DNA from: Paraspadella gotoi
Taxonomy: Eukaryota > Chaetognatha
Length of the DNA stretch: 64,000 bases
Assembly: GCA_051294375.1 (NCBI GenBank)
Contig: CM119268.1
Coordinates: 18,182,005 to 18,246,004, forward strand
Direction: 5' to 3'
Positions 24,316 through 36,527 of this stretch are shown piece after piece; the stretch's first letter is position 1; every line of letters begins with the position of its first letter. Below the pieces are notes generated by a model. It did no database searches. It was not told the origin of the DNA and worked only from the letters and a program-made list of their open reading frames with translations. Both the position numbers and the translations under genes were made by a program.

Positions 24316-27300
24316 GGTGGCTACGCTGGCATAAAAATGCAAAATAGAATTTTCATACGATGACTTCACGGAGGCCACTCCACTAAGCAGTGATTTTTGT
24401 TATAAAAATAACTGACTATTAGTTAAAACTAACTCTCTCAAAAGAATATCAGAGCAGAAAAAATTAAGGTATTTTAACCTCTTGTGTTTATGGAGCTGGA
24501 GCTCCGGAATGACTAGACCGACTTCTTTAAAGTTACACATATGAATTCCTCTTTTAAAAGTTCTTTATTCCACATTTTCACAATTTTTAGAAAACATAAG
24601 GTAGTATAAATAAACCCATACATTTAAGGTCTAAAAAGTATTCTTCGGGTTTTGCAGATTCTTCAAAAATGTTTTTTGTTAGTAACCTCAAATGATGAAT
24701 GTTTTTGTACAACTTGTCTTTCGGAGCGTATAGCTCTTGTAATGCGCTGGAACGATTTTCTTTTAATTACACATATTGGATTTTCGCCATTTCAAAAATC
24801 TACATTTATACAATTTATAAATTTTTTATATATATGTGAGTAAAACAAGGCGCAACACCTAAGTTTTGATGGGTGGCTTCTTTTTTTGCACAGGTCTGTA
24901 TAATGAGAGAGATTCAGTATATCGTATAATAACAGAGAATATCTCTTAAAATTTTGGATCTTTCTTCAAGTAACAGCAGAAACAAAATATGCAAATTGTT
25001 ATATTCATATTTTTAATTGTAATTTCGAATTGACCACCGTCATTGATAGTTAAATAACTTTTTTAGAAAAAATATTATTTATATACTAATATTCTTTTTA
25101 AGATTGGGGACGTGCGTAATTATCTACTGCGAATAAGCGTTGTATGTTAAGAGGAGTGAGGGAGTCTGAAAAATGGACCTTGCGAAGCTATAATAACCAT
25201 TTCTCAGATGGTAGACAAAATAAGTGGTCAAAGCGAAGCAAATCCTAAATTTTACTGATGGGATTCGATTCCCAACAACGTAGAAAAATTACGAATTGCC
25301 ATTTTTGAGATTGATCACTTAAAGATTTAGACAGTGCTGAAAATTCCGTGTTTCGTTGTTCCACAACTAAATTTGAAAATATGTCGATAAATCATTGAAA
25401 ACCTTCCTAACACTGTATGGGTCACACAATATAGTGTTTTAGTAAGATGGAACAAAAAGATTGTTCCATTGTAGGATCTGAAGTTGCCATTACCTTGTTA
25501 CAAATCTTAAGGATAGACGAAGGTTGCTTGTCTCTATTTATTATCCGGATTCATGCAAAACTTATTTATGAGTAAACAAATTAATGAAAGGCCATAAGAG
25601 CAGTTATGGAAGGTCTTAATCAAAGTAGTAGTGGTTTGAAATTCACAGGGGATTTTTACTGAGCAGGAAAACAATCAACATATATAATAAGAAGAGATGA
25701 GTTTACTTTCGATGTAAATACACAATGAACCTGGATCGTTCTTTGATTACTATTGAGATTGATATTTGGGTTGATGAAGTACATACTGTTAAATTACTGT
25801 TGTTTCAACCTATACAAAGCTATACAGTGAATGCATGAAAAAAGTAAAAAGAGTTTTAAAACTTATAAGATATTTATATAAAGCTATAAATAAATGCATG
25901 GAAATCATAGGCCCTGGTCTAAAGTTTATTACCTATTTAACTCTGGATATTTATAAAACTAAATATAAAACCAAAGAATTATAAAAGACACTGAATATGC
26001 TTAGTGTCAACTCATTATTAGAGTAGTTAGAATTTCGAAGTTGGGTTGCGAGAATAAAAATTAAATCTAAAAAAATTCATTCTTTAGTACTGCCGAAACA
26101 TAAATACAATCGCCTCGGCATCATCAAAAGTCTATTTTATGTAAGAATGTTTTGGAGAAAGCTGGTGTTGTACAAGTAGCTATAAGAAATTTTTTTCATA
26201 TGAAATGAATATAAAGTTAAGTGGGATTTTATATTCATAATTGTATTATCTTTATTTAGTAAAGCAAAATGGTAGGAAGTGGAAATTAAGTTTAAATGGC
26301 TAAAAGATCAAACATTCATTTTCTTGTTTTGCACTGGCAATATTTTGTCTGTTATATTAGCTCGCGATTAGTATTTCATGTCCCGTACTCGTCCTCGCAG
26401 ATTCAGCAGGAACCCTTATCGGCAGGGCGGGCGGCGACAGCGAATACCGCGGGGCGCGGGGGCCGCGAATTTAAGTTATATAAATTAATTATATATTAGT
26501 TTATCGAATAATAATGATGAATAAAATGTATAAATTATTCAATGCATATCATTTTAAAGGAATATATTAGTACATAAACTGTTATTTATAATTTCTGAAC
26601 TTTGTCAAGAACTCTCGTTCTTAAATAAATAGAATTAAGAATGGTATAAAATTGATAATAAATACCACAAAGGAGCTTCTCAGTTTTACAAACCAAGTAA
26701 AACTAATTACAAAAAAAGTTAAAGCGAATTTAAAAGAATCGCATTAACGACTACCGATTAGGAGAAGAAAAAAAAGAAAAAAATAATAGACTATAGATGG
26801 TTTAAAAAGAATGTAATATCAATATTTTGCAATAAATGCTGGGATAAGTTGCTAAGTGGGAGGCTGGTTCTTTAGATACTTCTCTGATATCTTGTTCCGT
26901 GCCTTCCCTGGCGATATGGCCCAGTCAATGGAATGGGTCCGGTGCTTGGAAAGTCCACCTGAGGGTTTGCTATGCCGGCAAAGCGCGAGTTATTGACGGC
27001 CGTTTATCATTGCTCCACGCAGGGTAAGTACTTGGGAGATCATAATTCACTCCAGGGACCCAATAGGTACATTGTGCACCTGGATTGCGGGTTGTTACAC
27101 TATTCTAATGTCTCATACATCTATCATTTATCTACTAATAAGCTTTTAATTTGAGACTCTCTTCCAACTTTCTACGATCCTTTTTGTTAATTAATATACA
27201 GTAACGATAATCATATTAAAAAAAAACTTTAATCCAATCAGCCTTATCTTTTCAAACAGTTTTTCTTAAATAAAAGTATCAAATATGTTCTAAAATTCGA

Positions 27301-28663
27301 TCAGTGCCTCACCTTAGTTAGCGTTAAAATAACTTTAATACTAAAATATTATAAGCATACAAATTACAGATTAATTAATTCTCTTTAATGGTGTGATATT
27401 CTAATAAAACTTATCTCACACCATAAACTAAACACCGACTAATTATAGCTGGAGCACTTTAATTCAACTCATCAGCTTTTAAAAGTAATTATATATTTTA
27501 TTATTTATCAAAGAAAATTTTATTTATAATTATATTATAATAATAGCTCACTCAATATTTGATATATATTATTAATAGACAAATGAGTAAAATATTAACA
27601 AATATAATGCTTTAACTTTAGTACTGTAATTAAAAGTATATATTTCAATATTTTTTAATTTTTTAAAATTCTGTATATGGTCTAATTTTATATTAAAATG
27701 ATTATTAACTTAAAAAAACTTCTTTTGAAGCTAATAAGATAGAATGTGCATTTTAAAACATATTTGTATCTTTATTTTTAAGAACTAATCTGTTCAAAGG
27801 TACTTAATTGATTAATTTTTTTGATATAAAAAAAAAAAAAATTTTACTTATATTTCAATAATGTCAAAGCATAAAAAGTTTGGGAGAGTTTCAAGTAAAG
27901 CTTTTTGTTTTGATAAGAACTATTTGTCCTCGAAGACATATAGAAATTCAAATTGTAAGCATATTCATAAACTACTTGAAAATTTTTAGAAAAAATTTCA
28001 AACTTTAATTAGCATTCCAAACAAAATCCTGCTTTATCGAATTTACTGACCCTACACATTAAGTGTCTCATGGGTATTCTTTAAGATTTTTATAGGTTTC
28101 AGAGATGGCATTTTGTTTCTTTCACGATCCTCTCTGCCCATACCGTGTAATTATTTCAGAAACATTATGCAAAACAAATAATTTTTTTATTCCTTGCAAG
28201 TTGAAAGTGTATATCGTAAAAAGTTCACAGTGTGTCAATAATTTGATAAAACATGATTTTAATCATTATATACCCGCTCCCTAAAATACATTCAGCCAAA
28301 AAGGAAAACGTGAAGAGATTTTAACATTTTGAAAAGAAAAAGAATACTTAAAGATAAGACAACTTATGTTTTTATGTAAAATATATCATTTATTTTAGTT
28401 CCTTTACTTTACAGGGAGGTAAAAGATAGCTTTGAAAATGATCTCCCAGCTGAGATAGCCTAATGCTTATTTGAATGAAAAATTACATAGCTTACTTATA
28501 CTGGAGACCAAAAAATAGCTTTGAACCTGATCTCTCGGCTCAGTTAGCCTAATGTTTTTGAATAAAAAATTTGTATCCATTTTCTGGACATATTATAAAA
28601 AGACTTTCAAAAATAACAATAAATGCAGTTTTATTTTCTACAAGCCTTTAAATAACTGTACAC
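24316..28663. other. AT-rich gene-free block, middle part
   Basis: Long AT-rich sequence with no exon that I can support. A GC-richer fragment at about 26865-27095 resembles a decayed repeat. Short ORFs under 70 codons show no family motif. Confidence 0.45.
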
Positions 28664-28923
28664 TGAAGAGACAGTAATTTTTGATTATGATTAGTGATAG
28701 AACCGTTCGATATAAGCAGTCTCTGAGCTTCGGAACGGGCTGTAACATACCCATTTTACAGGCTGGGTTAAGCGTCCGCGTCCCTTCTAATACATAACCT
28801 CTTTTTTTAGCTCGGGCCACCGAGCATAGGACAACCTGATCCTTTGGGTTGGGAATCGGAAGACTTGACTCCGGCACCAATGTTCGCTGAATGATGAATG
28901 CTGTGGATTTTTAGTCCACCATA
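28664..28923 (-). mobile_element. Solo LTR of the TRIM-like element
   Basis: A 260-bp diverged copy of the 234-bp repeat at 13576, in reverse orientation. It starts (on its own strand) TATGGTGGACTAAAAATCCA, keeps TTCCCAACCCAAAGG, CGCTTAACCCAGCCTGTAA and GCTTATATCGAACGGTT, and ends ACTGTCTCTTCA. No second repeat or internal part is next to it. I see no clear target duplication. Confidence 0.8.
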
Positions 28924-31165
28924 TATACTATGATTACATTTGTTGATTCTGTAGTATACAAAAAAATTATTTTTAGGCCAAGTAAAAAGTTATAAATAAA
29001 TATAAGTAGTTTGAACTACCATACTTTTATAGGATAGAGGCCTAAGTTATTCTGATTAAGAAAATTATAATCTAAATTATACTCAGAAAGTAAACATTTA
29101 TATTATGCCGTCTTTCGAATATTTTGAAGAAAAAATTTTATTAATATATGATACCCATATTAAAGCACTTTAAAACTATTGTTTAGTGGAGGGTGGAAAG
29201 ATTGCTTTTAGAAAAAAAAAATTGTTATATAATAAAACAGGGAGCCAAAAAATATTAATTGTATAAACATAAAAAAGAGAAAATTGGAGGGAAAAAAAGT
29301 ATTTAGGGGGTAAGATTAGGCTTGTCATATATATATATCTTATTTTATCAAAATGTAAAATCCACAGTTATCATAGCTGTGATTTATTATATTTATAGCT
29401 GGCCGGGTTCAGATAATTTCACGCGGTACTCTTTGTCAATAGTGCATCGTACAAAATAATAAACATATTGAATGATTATATTGATATCATATTTAATATG
29501 ATTATTGATACCTTATACAAATACTGATACCACTGTTTCTGCTATGAAAGAGAAATGCCAATTTGTTGTTTATTTACCACAATAAATATTTGTAATATAC
29601 TTGTCAACTATGTAAAGAATAAATCATTCGACAAAAGAGACTTAATAGATATAAATATATAGATATAGTATTTTTATCAAAGTTATTCTAACTATTAAGT
29701 AGATAGAGGGTGTATAATATATAAAATGTAACCAAATAATTTATAGAGTAAAACGTTTTAAGTAAATACTGAATCAAATTTAATATTTTTATTGTGATTT
29801 AAGGTTATTGTTAAGTATTTAGTTCTGAAAACAAGTATCGTCGAATGAAAACTTCATAGCGACATTTTTATCTACAAGTCTGTGGCGAAAATACATATCC
29901 TGCATGCAAACGAATGAAAATTCATAAGAATGAATCAATTGAATGAATGAAGAATTACCTAAATTTAATATTCAACTGCCAATGCTTGCCTCATTCCTCA
30001 AAGAAGAAATTACCTATTATCTAGATTGCCTTAATCAATTATATTTTTTCCTTTCAGTATCATTTTTTTATTTTTATTATCGTATAGTTTTATAAGACAA
30101 TATATAATAGAGAACATAAAAACAAATAAATCAAAGATATAACTCAATATAAAATAATAACTGTCAGATGAACATTGTGTTCCGTTTTACTAACATCATA
30201 ACATTTTTAATTGGATACGATTTAAATTGATCTAATTTAATTTATTTAACTGTCTTTTTTCTCTCTATTTTATTGATATTCGATTACTCTAGTAAATAGT
30301 CTAAGTTGTGTAGTGAAATGATTTGTTTTGACGCGTGATCACAATTCAACCGTTAGTTGTATTCTGAATAATAAAATCGCATAACACTCCGTTTAATAGT
30401 GTTTTACTCGGATCATGCTACCTCAGCGACGATCACCGACTCTAATAACCTCTTTGTCGTGCACGTCGGTCGCCCCCTATCATATATCTGATATAGGGCC
30501 ATTCACTCTAATATTCTATGTTCCAGTCCAAATATCTAATTATGATAAATTATGCAAAAAAAGAAAAGCGTCCTGTCCTTTTTCCGTACCTGTTCCCACC
30601 TTAGCAAACAAAAAAATAACTCCAATTCACTTCATTGATTGGATGGATGGATCTAGAATGAACGTGTTGTGTTGTGAGTGATTGCAGAGTTAAATAAAAA
30701 GTTATGATGGAAATTTGTAGCGAGCTGGAAACTGAGTTGATAATAAGCAAACACAACCATAAAAAAAAACTATGTTCAACTAAATTTAATGCCAATTAAC
30801 TCATAAAAGCTGGAACAAGTCGATATGACTATAAAGAATATTTGTATGTGGTAGAAAAGTGAGCGTTGTGATTCTGTAAGACAATAGGAATAGAATCAGT
30901 AGTGTTTCCGATGGAATTGCTCTAGATGTAAAATGTAAGCGACCGACCCGAAGGATAAGCTATGAGTCACATTAGAGAACGGGCCTGTTAGTTACCAACT
31001 GGAGACGGAAAATGAAAGTGATTAAATGGAAAGAAAAGCGTGAATAAACCTTTTCACTGAGATATGGATTAGTCTGGTTTCGTTTGTCTATTGGCTATGA
31101 TAATAAATGTTATATATGCGCCAAGCACGTCCATACTTATAAAAACGTCTAATCAAAATAATTAT
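28924..31165. other. AT-rich gene-free block, right part, ending at a gap
   Basis: No feature is recognised. An 88-codon ORF at 30415-30681 (+) has no recognisable motif. The block ends at a run of 25 N (31166-31190). Confidence 0.45.
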
Positions 31166-31190
31166 NNNNNNNNNNNNNNNNNNNNNNNNN

Positions 31191-31471
31191 CGAAGACGAC
31201 GACGACATTCTTGCAAATGACGGAGACAAGGACCGCGATTACGACGACGACTTTTACGACGACGATGACGACGACGACGATGCCGACGCAACAATTGACC
31301 CAAGGGAAAACAGACATAAAACGAGAGAGAGGAAAAAGAATATGGAGAGCTGGGGCCGAGGGGAAAAGAGAGCGGCTTAGTTTTGAAAATGAGAGAAAAA
31401 ATTTTTTACAAAAAGAAACGATAACTGAACATTGTTTTCTACAAATATAACGAAATTAAAAAAATGGGCAG

Positions 31472-31481
<10 letters not shown>
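31191..31481 (+). repeat. Right copy of the 290-bp duplication, directly after a gap
   Basis: Starts at the first base after the 25-N gap with cgaagacgac and matches 18654-18950 almost perfectly. It then runs into its own GA tract (to about 31568). Confidence 0.92.
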
Positions 31482-31557
<76 letters not shown>

Positions 31558-32433
31558 AGAGAGAGAAATAAAGTCGTTGTACACGGAGTCAAAAAATGAA
31601 GGAGGATGAAAAAAAAAGAAAGGGTGAGGAGAAAAAGAAGAAAGGAGGGGACGAGGAAAAGGAAAAAAAAAAAGGAAAGAAAGGATGAGACGTGGATCTA
31701 AAGTTGATCCCACGGGCGCGTTTCTAAGGGGGCGATGTGAAAGCGAGAGGGGCGGAAGGATGCAAACACGTTGTTTCCCAAACGGGAAGGTGGGAGGGTA
31801 GGGGGCGTATGTGAGCGGGGGGGGAAGGCGGAACACTTGTTGAGCGCGCGAATTTCCTAAATGACTCGTCTGACTCATTTTCGTCGGATGCGCAACAGAT
31901 GCCGAGCGTGAATCGCTGGCGGTCAGTGAGGGCGGGGGTGAGGTAGGGTAGGTTGGGTCGGGTAAGGAATAGAGACGCGGAGAAGCAGAAGTCGGTTGAA
32001 TAAAGCGAAGAAGGAAATGTCTCTTTGGGGGGGAAGGGGTAAGTGAGAGCAGGGAGAAGTGGTGGAGGAAAATGAAAGACCGACGGAGATTAAAACGGAG
32101 GAGAAAGAAGAAGTTAGATGCGACGAGGAAAGATATAAACTTTTAATGTTCATCATGTTAATGATGATGATTATGAAGTTGCGTTAAATAACTGACTTGG
32201 AAGAAAAGCTAAAACGAAAGACATTAGTCAAAACGTGAAGAAGAGAATGAGAAACTCTCGAGAAGAAAACAAAAAAAAGAGAAGGAAAGGAAAAAGAGGT
32301 TAAAAATAAAGAGAAAATATGAAGGAAAAAGGAAAGAGTTATGAGGAAGAATCGTCTATTGTTAAGTAGTAGAACCCAAGACAGATGATACAATGGAATT
32401 GGAATGCAGACTGTTTCGTATTCATATAAAGAA
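31482..32433. other. Purine-rich spacer
   Basis: A GA microsatellite to about 31568, then G- and A-rich DNA with no supported gene. The 140- and 96-codon minus-strand ORFs here come from this composition. Confidence 0.5.
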
Positions 32434-33032
32434 TAAGGCGTAGTGAAAGTTACATACGAAATTCTAAATGTCAATTATGAACAACATACTATCAGGTGAA
32501 CATTCAATTTGTAAAAAAAAATAATTTATTGTTTTTTAATTTTCGCAGTAGGCTATATTTATATATAGTACTATCCTTATAAATCAAAAAATTCAAATAG
32601 GCTTTTCTTAATTTTGATTGCAGATTTGAATTCCTTGTCAAAAGTTGATAAAGAAAATATAAATCATTTTTAAAAATTCTTTCATTAAGTGGTTAAAAAT
32701 TAAAAAAACTATATTTAATATAAAAAATTAATTTTCAGCTTAAAATATAGCTTTTTCTAATTTTTGACCCACTTAATGAAGGAATTTTTCAAAAAGAGTT
32801 ATATTTCTTTTTATCAACTTTTTATGACGAATCCAAATCTGCAAAAAATATTAAAAAAACTGTTTTGAAATTTTAACATTTATTGGATTAGTACTAGTAT
32901 AAATATGCCTACTGCGTAAATTGTAAAATTTATTATAATTTTAATTACATAAATGTTCATTAATTTAATGTTGTTCGTTCCTCACTTTTAGAATTTTAAT
33001 TAAGTTAAATTTAGAAATTTTACTACGCCTTA
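32434..33032 (+). mobile_element. hAT-type foldback MITE, copy D, intact ends
   Basis: A 599-bp element with ends TAAGGCGTAG and CTACGCCTTA, perfect complements over these 10 bases. It is flanked by identical 8-bp target duplications ATAAAGAA (32426-32433 and 33033-33040). The internal sequence is closely similar to copy A. This is the best-preserved copy. Confidence 0.9.
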
Positions 33033-34542
33033 ATAAAGAATCGATATTTTTATCGCGTGAAATATTTTTATTTTATCTATTATTTTATGAAATTACATTG
33101 TATAATAAAGTTTTTTTTAGTTAAGATATACAATTTCCTCATCTATGCTTTCTCGGGGGACTCCATTCGTATTTCTGTCCTCTTGTTCTATTTCTGTTTC
33201 TCTGCTGTTTAATCGACTTTTTCCACCGGAAAAACAAACCAATAAAACTACCGTCCACTCGGCCTCCGCGGCAACTAAACCGGAAATAAACTTCAATGAA
33301 CGTCAAAAGCACGACGGAGGGACTCCCCGCGACGCCGGTAACGCCGGGGACGCCCCGCGACGCCGGGAACACCCCACGACGCCGGAAACTCTGGGGACGC
33401 CAGTGAGTTAGACATGACGTCGCCATTTTGCATCACATTTTTTTCACTGGTTTTGACGGCGTCGGAAACGAATCGCTTCACTGCGTTTCATCCTGTATTC
33501 CCTCGGGGGTCACTGGGTTTGTTGTTGTCGCGGTTGTTGTTTTTGATTGTGTTGTTGTAGACGATTTTGTTGTTATTGTTTGCGGTGTTGTTGTTGTTAT
33601 CTTCGTTATTGTTATCGCTTTAAATAGCATTTAAAAGGAAAACTCTTTAAACATGAATTTAGTTGACTTTAGATTGTCATCATCGTTTCGACAAAGTGTA
33701 ATTTTTTTAACAGGAATGAAAACATGAGGAAGTTGATTCGACGTAAATCACTTATCCCTTACCTAGGTTAAAGTACGAGTTTGTGGGAAAATAATATAAT
33801 GACGACGGGAAAATCTGAGAGCATTTCTGATAGCCAAGAACCAAAGAAAGCAGAAGAAAAGAAAAGGAGAAAAGGGAATTTGTGAAATGATAATCGTTTC
33901 GCTTCACATGGAGAAAAGAAAAACGAAGAAAAAAAGGAAAGAGGGTTTAAAAAGCTAGTGAAAGCAAAGTTATTGTATATAGTTATTATACAAGCTGCTA
34001 AGTAAAAGGAATAAAAAGAAATGCAAAAACCGCGAGGGAGAATAGGGGTTTATGGGGACGAGGTAATAGAGAAACGCCCTGCCGATACAGCGCAATTCAA
34101 AAAAGCTATTTTGTCGCAATGTTTTGATGGGAATGCGCGAATGTGTTACGAGGAACGTGGTCGGAAACATTGGAAGGAGAGAGAGAGAGAGATCCATTCC
34201 AGGTTCTAAAAAGTATTACGATTCCAAAACCGACCAGTGTTGTTCATTCGTTTCAAACAACTTTTTCACAGAAATGGAAACAAATTAACTTTAGTCTGAA
34301 ACTATTTTTCTTTTGCAAACTCTGGCTCGGTTTTTGGAGGAGAAACGGTCGTAAAGAAAAATGATTTTACAACTATAGTAAGTAAGAGTAAATGTTCGAG
34401 AGACGCCTTTATCGAGCAAGGTGCCGAGAGTGAATGAGTGTGAATCATCGGAGAGAGAGCAGAAGTAGTGACCGTAGAAAGAAGAGAAAGAGAGACAGAG
34501 ATGTAGAGATAGAGATAGTATAAGAGAGACGCATGATGCAGC

Positions 34543-34581
<39 letters not shown>

Positions 34582-35954
34582 AGAAGGAGTCACTCTCGTG
34601 ATGAATGAAACACTTTCGGGAAAAGAGTAACAAGTTTTTTTGATTGAGCACCTGAACTCTTGAAAACACGAGTTTCTTCTTGAGGAAAAAAACAAAAACG
34701 CGAAACAGACGCTTCGTCGTTTGGTGTTCTTCGGTACTTTCTTCCTAAATATTTTTGAATGTTTTGATAAAATATAGTCGTTAATTGATAACTCATTGAT
34801 TAAGTATTTTCTAAACCACTCATCCATACTTATAGAGTAGTTGATAAAATATAATATCCAATATATTTGTGTCTAGATTCGTTTTCCGATGCACTTTTGT
34901 TAACAACGTTTGTTAACTTCCCCCTACCCTCCTTTCCTTTCCTTCAAACTGTGAAATTAAAATGAAAAACTGTGTCTTTTCTAAGAAAGCGACGCCCAAC
35001 GGTGGAAACGCTTAATCAACCGGCGCCATATAACTCTAGTGGGCGAAAGAAGAAAATAAATTCAGGATGTTTCTTAGTCAGGACCAGATAGATCTTTGGT
35101 CGTTCTTTTTTAATATCAGTTCAATTAAAGATAATATTATCCATTGATTAAATAAACACGTCAAAGCTTGTAAGCTTTTAATACAGATTTTTTTTCTTTT
35201 TAAAAAAGGCTTCTCAATCTTATTCTTTCGTCTACAACAGGCATTGTCTTTTTATTCTCCGACGCTAGCACCATATTTAAACTCAATATCCTATTTTTCT
35301 TTTCTTTTTTTCTCTTTCTTTATATTTTTTTGTTTCTTTCTTCTGTCCATCTCCCTGTTCCGTTCCACTTCACTCCCGTCCGACGCCCGAAGGAACAAGA
35401 ATCTCGAGAAACGGGAAGAGGAAGAAAAGGAGAAAGGAAAGAAAGAAGAAAAAAATTGGAGGAAGATGCGGAGGAAGAGGAGGAAGAAAAAGAAAGAAGA
35501 ATAAAAAGGAAGATCAAGAGAGAGTAGAGAAAATCTAGGAGGATGAGGAGAGGAATGTGAGGAAGATGAGGAAGAGAAAGTGTGGACGAGGACGAGGAGG
35601 AGGAGGAGAAGGATGAGGAGGAGGAGCGGTCTTGTCGTCGTCGTCTTCAACGTCAAGGAAACGTCACCTAATGACTTTCTCGTTTAATGAACTTCAGCAA
35701 AATTATGTTTATAAATTTTGCTTCCCGCATAATTTTTTTTTCTAATTCGTATTTTTTCTCTCCGGGTTTGAATAAATTCTCGAAGTGTAAATTAAAACAA
35801 AAGGCAGCAATGATTTCATTGAAAAGGAGCTCGTGCAGATTCACAAACTGGGATTTTTTTCTATTTTTTTCTGCTTCCTCTTTGGTTGGAAGCTATGTTG
35901 AGGTTTTGTGAGCTTGACTGCTTGTTTTTTTAATATTTCCTCTTTTTTTTGGTT

Positions 35955-36006
<52 letters not shown>

Positions 36007-36319
36007 TCGTTCTTTCTTTCTTTCTTTTTGTTTCTTTATTTCTTTATTCTTTTTTCCATTTTCTTTTTCAATATTTATATTTCTCCTTTATTGAATCACC
36101 AGTTGACAATCTAAGTGACAAGGTGTCACAGGGTGACAGTTTAACAAGACGAGAAATGCCGTTACCGAGATTTCCCGTCGCGAGCGACAAAGTGACGACA
36201 AAGCTTTAAAAGAGTGACACGCCCTCTGTACAGAAAGCGTGAGCGTGACAGCCGGATAGTGACAGGGTCAAGGCTTTGCGAAGCAACGAAATAGAAAAAA
36301 GTCGGTTCTTCTCTCTCTC

Positions 36320-36355
<36 letters not shown>

Positions 36356-36527
36356 CTCTCTTCTCTCTCTCTCTCTCTCTGATGATATGATAAATTAAGA
36401 TATAATTTAACAGATAAACAGAAAATATTTCAATTTATTTTGTAAAAGCTGCAAAGAGTTTTTAACTTTACTTCAACGTTAACTTATTTATTCATTTTAT
36501 ACTTTTTCTCATCTGCCTCGTTTCTCT
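33033..36527. other. Spacer with simple and low-complexity repeats
   Basis: Holds a GC-rich repeat of about 20 bp near 33320-33400 (units like cgcgacgccgg), GTT-rich DNA at 33515-33620, a GA tract at 34548-34578, a long GA/AG-rich purine stretch at 35395-35630, (TTTC)n at 35957-36040, scattered gtgaca motifs at 36115-36270 and CT tracts at 36311-36380. No gene is supported. Confidence 0.6.

Noticed and set aside
33139-33481. Overlapping 88- to 95-codon ORFs on both strands
   Set aside because: They follow a GC-rich tandem repeat (units like cgcgacgccgg); open on both strands.
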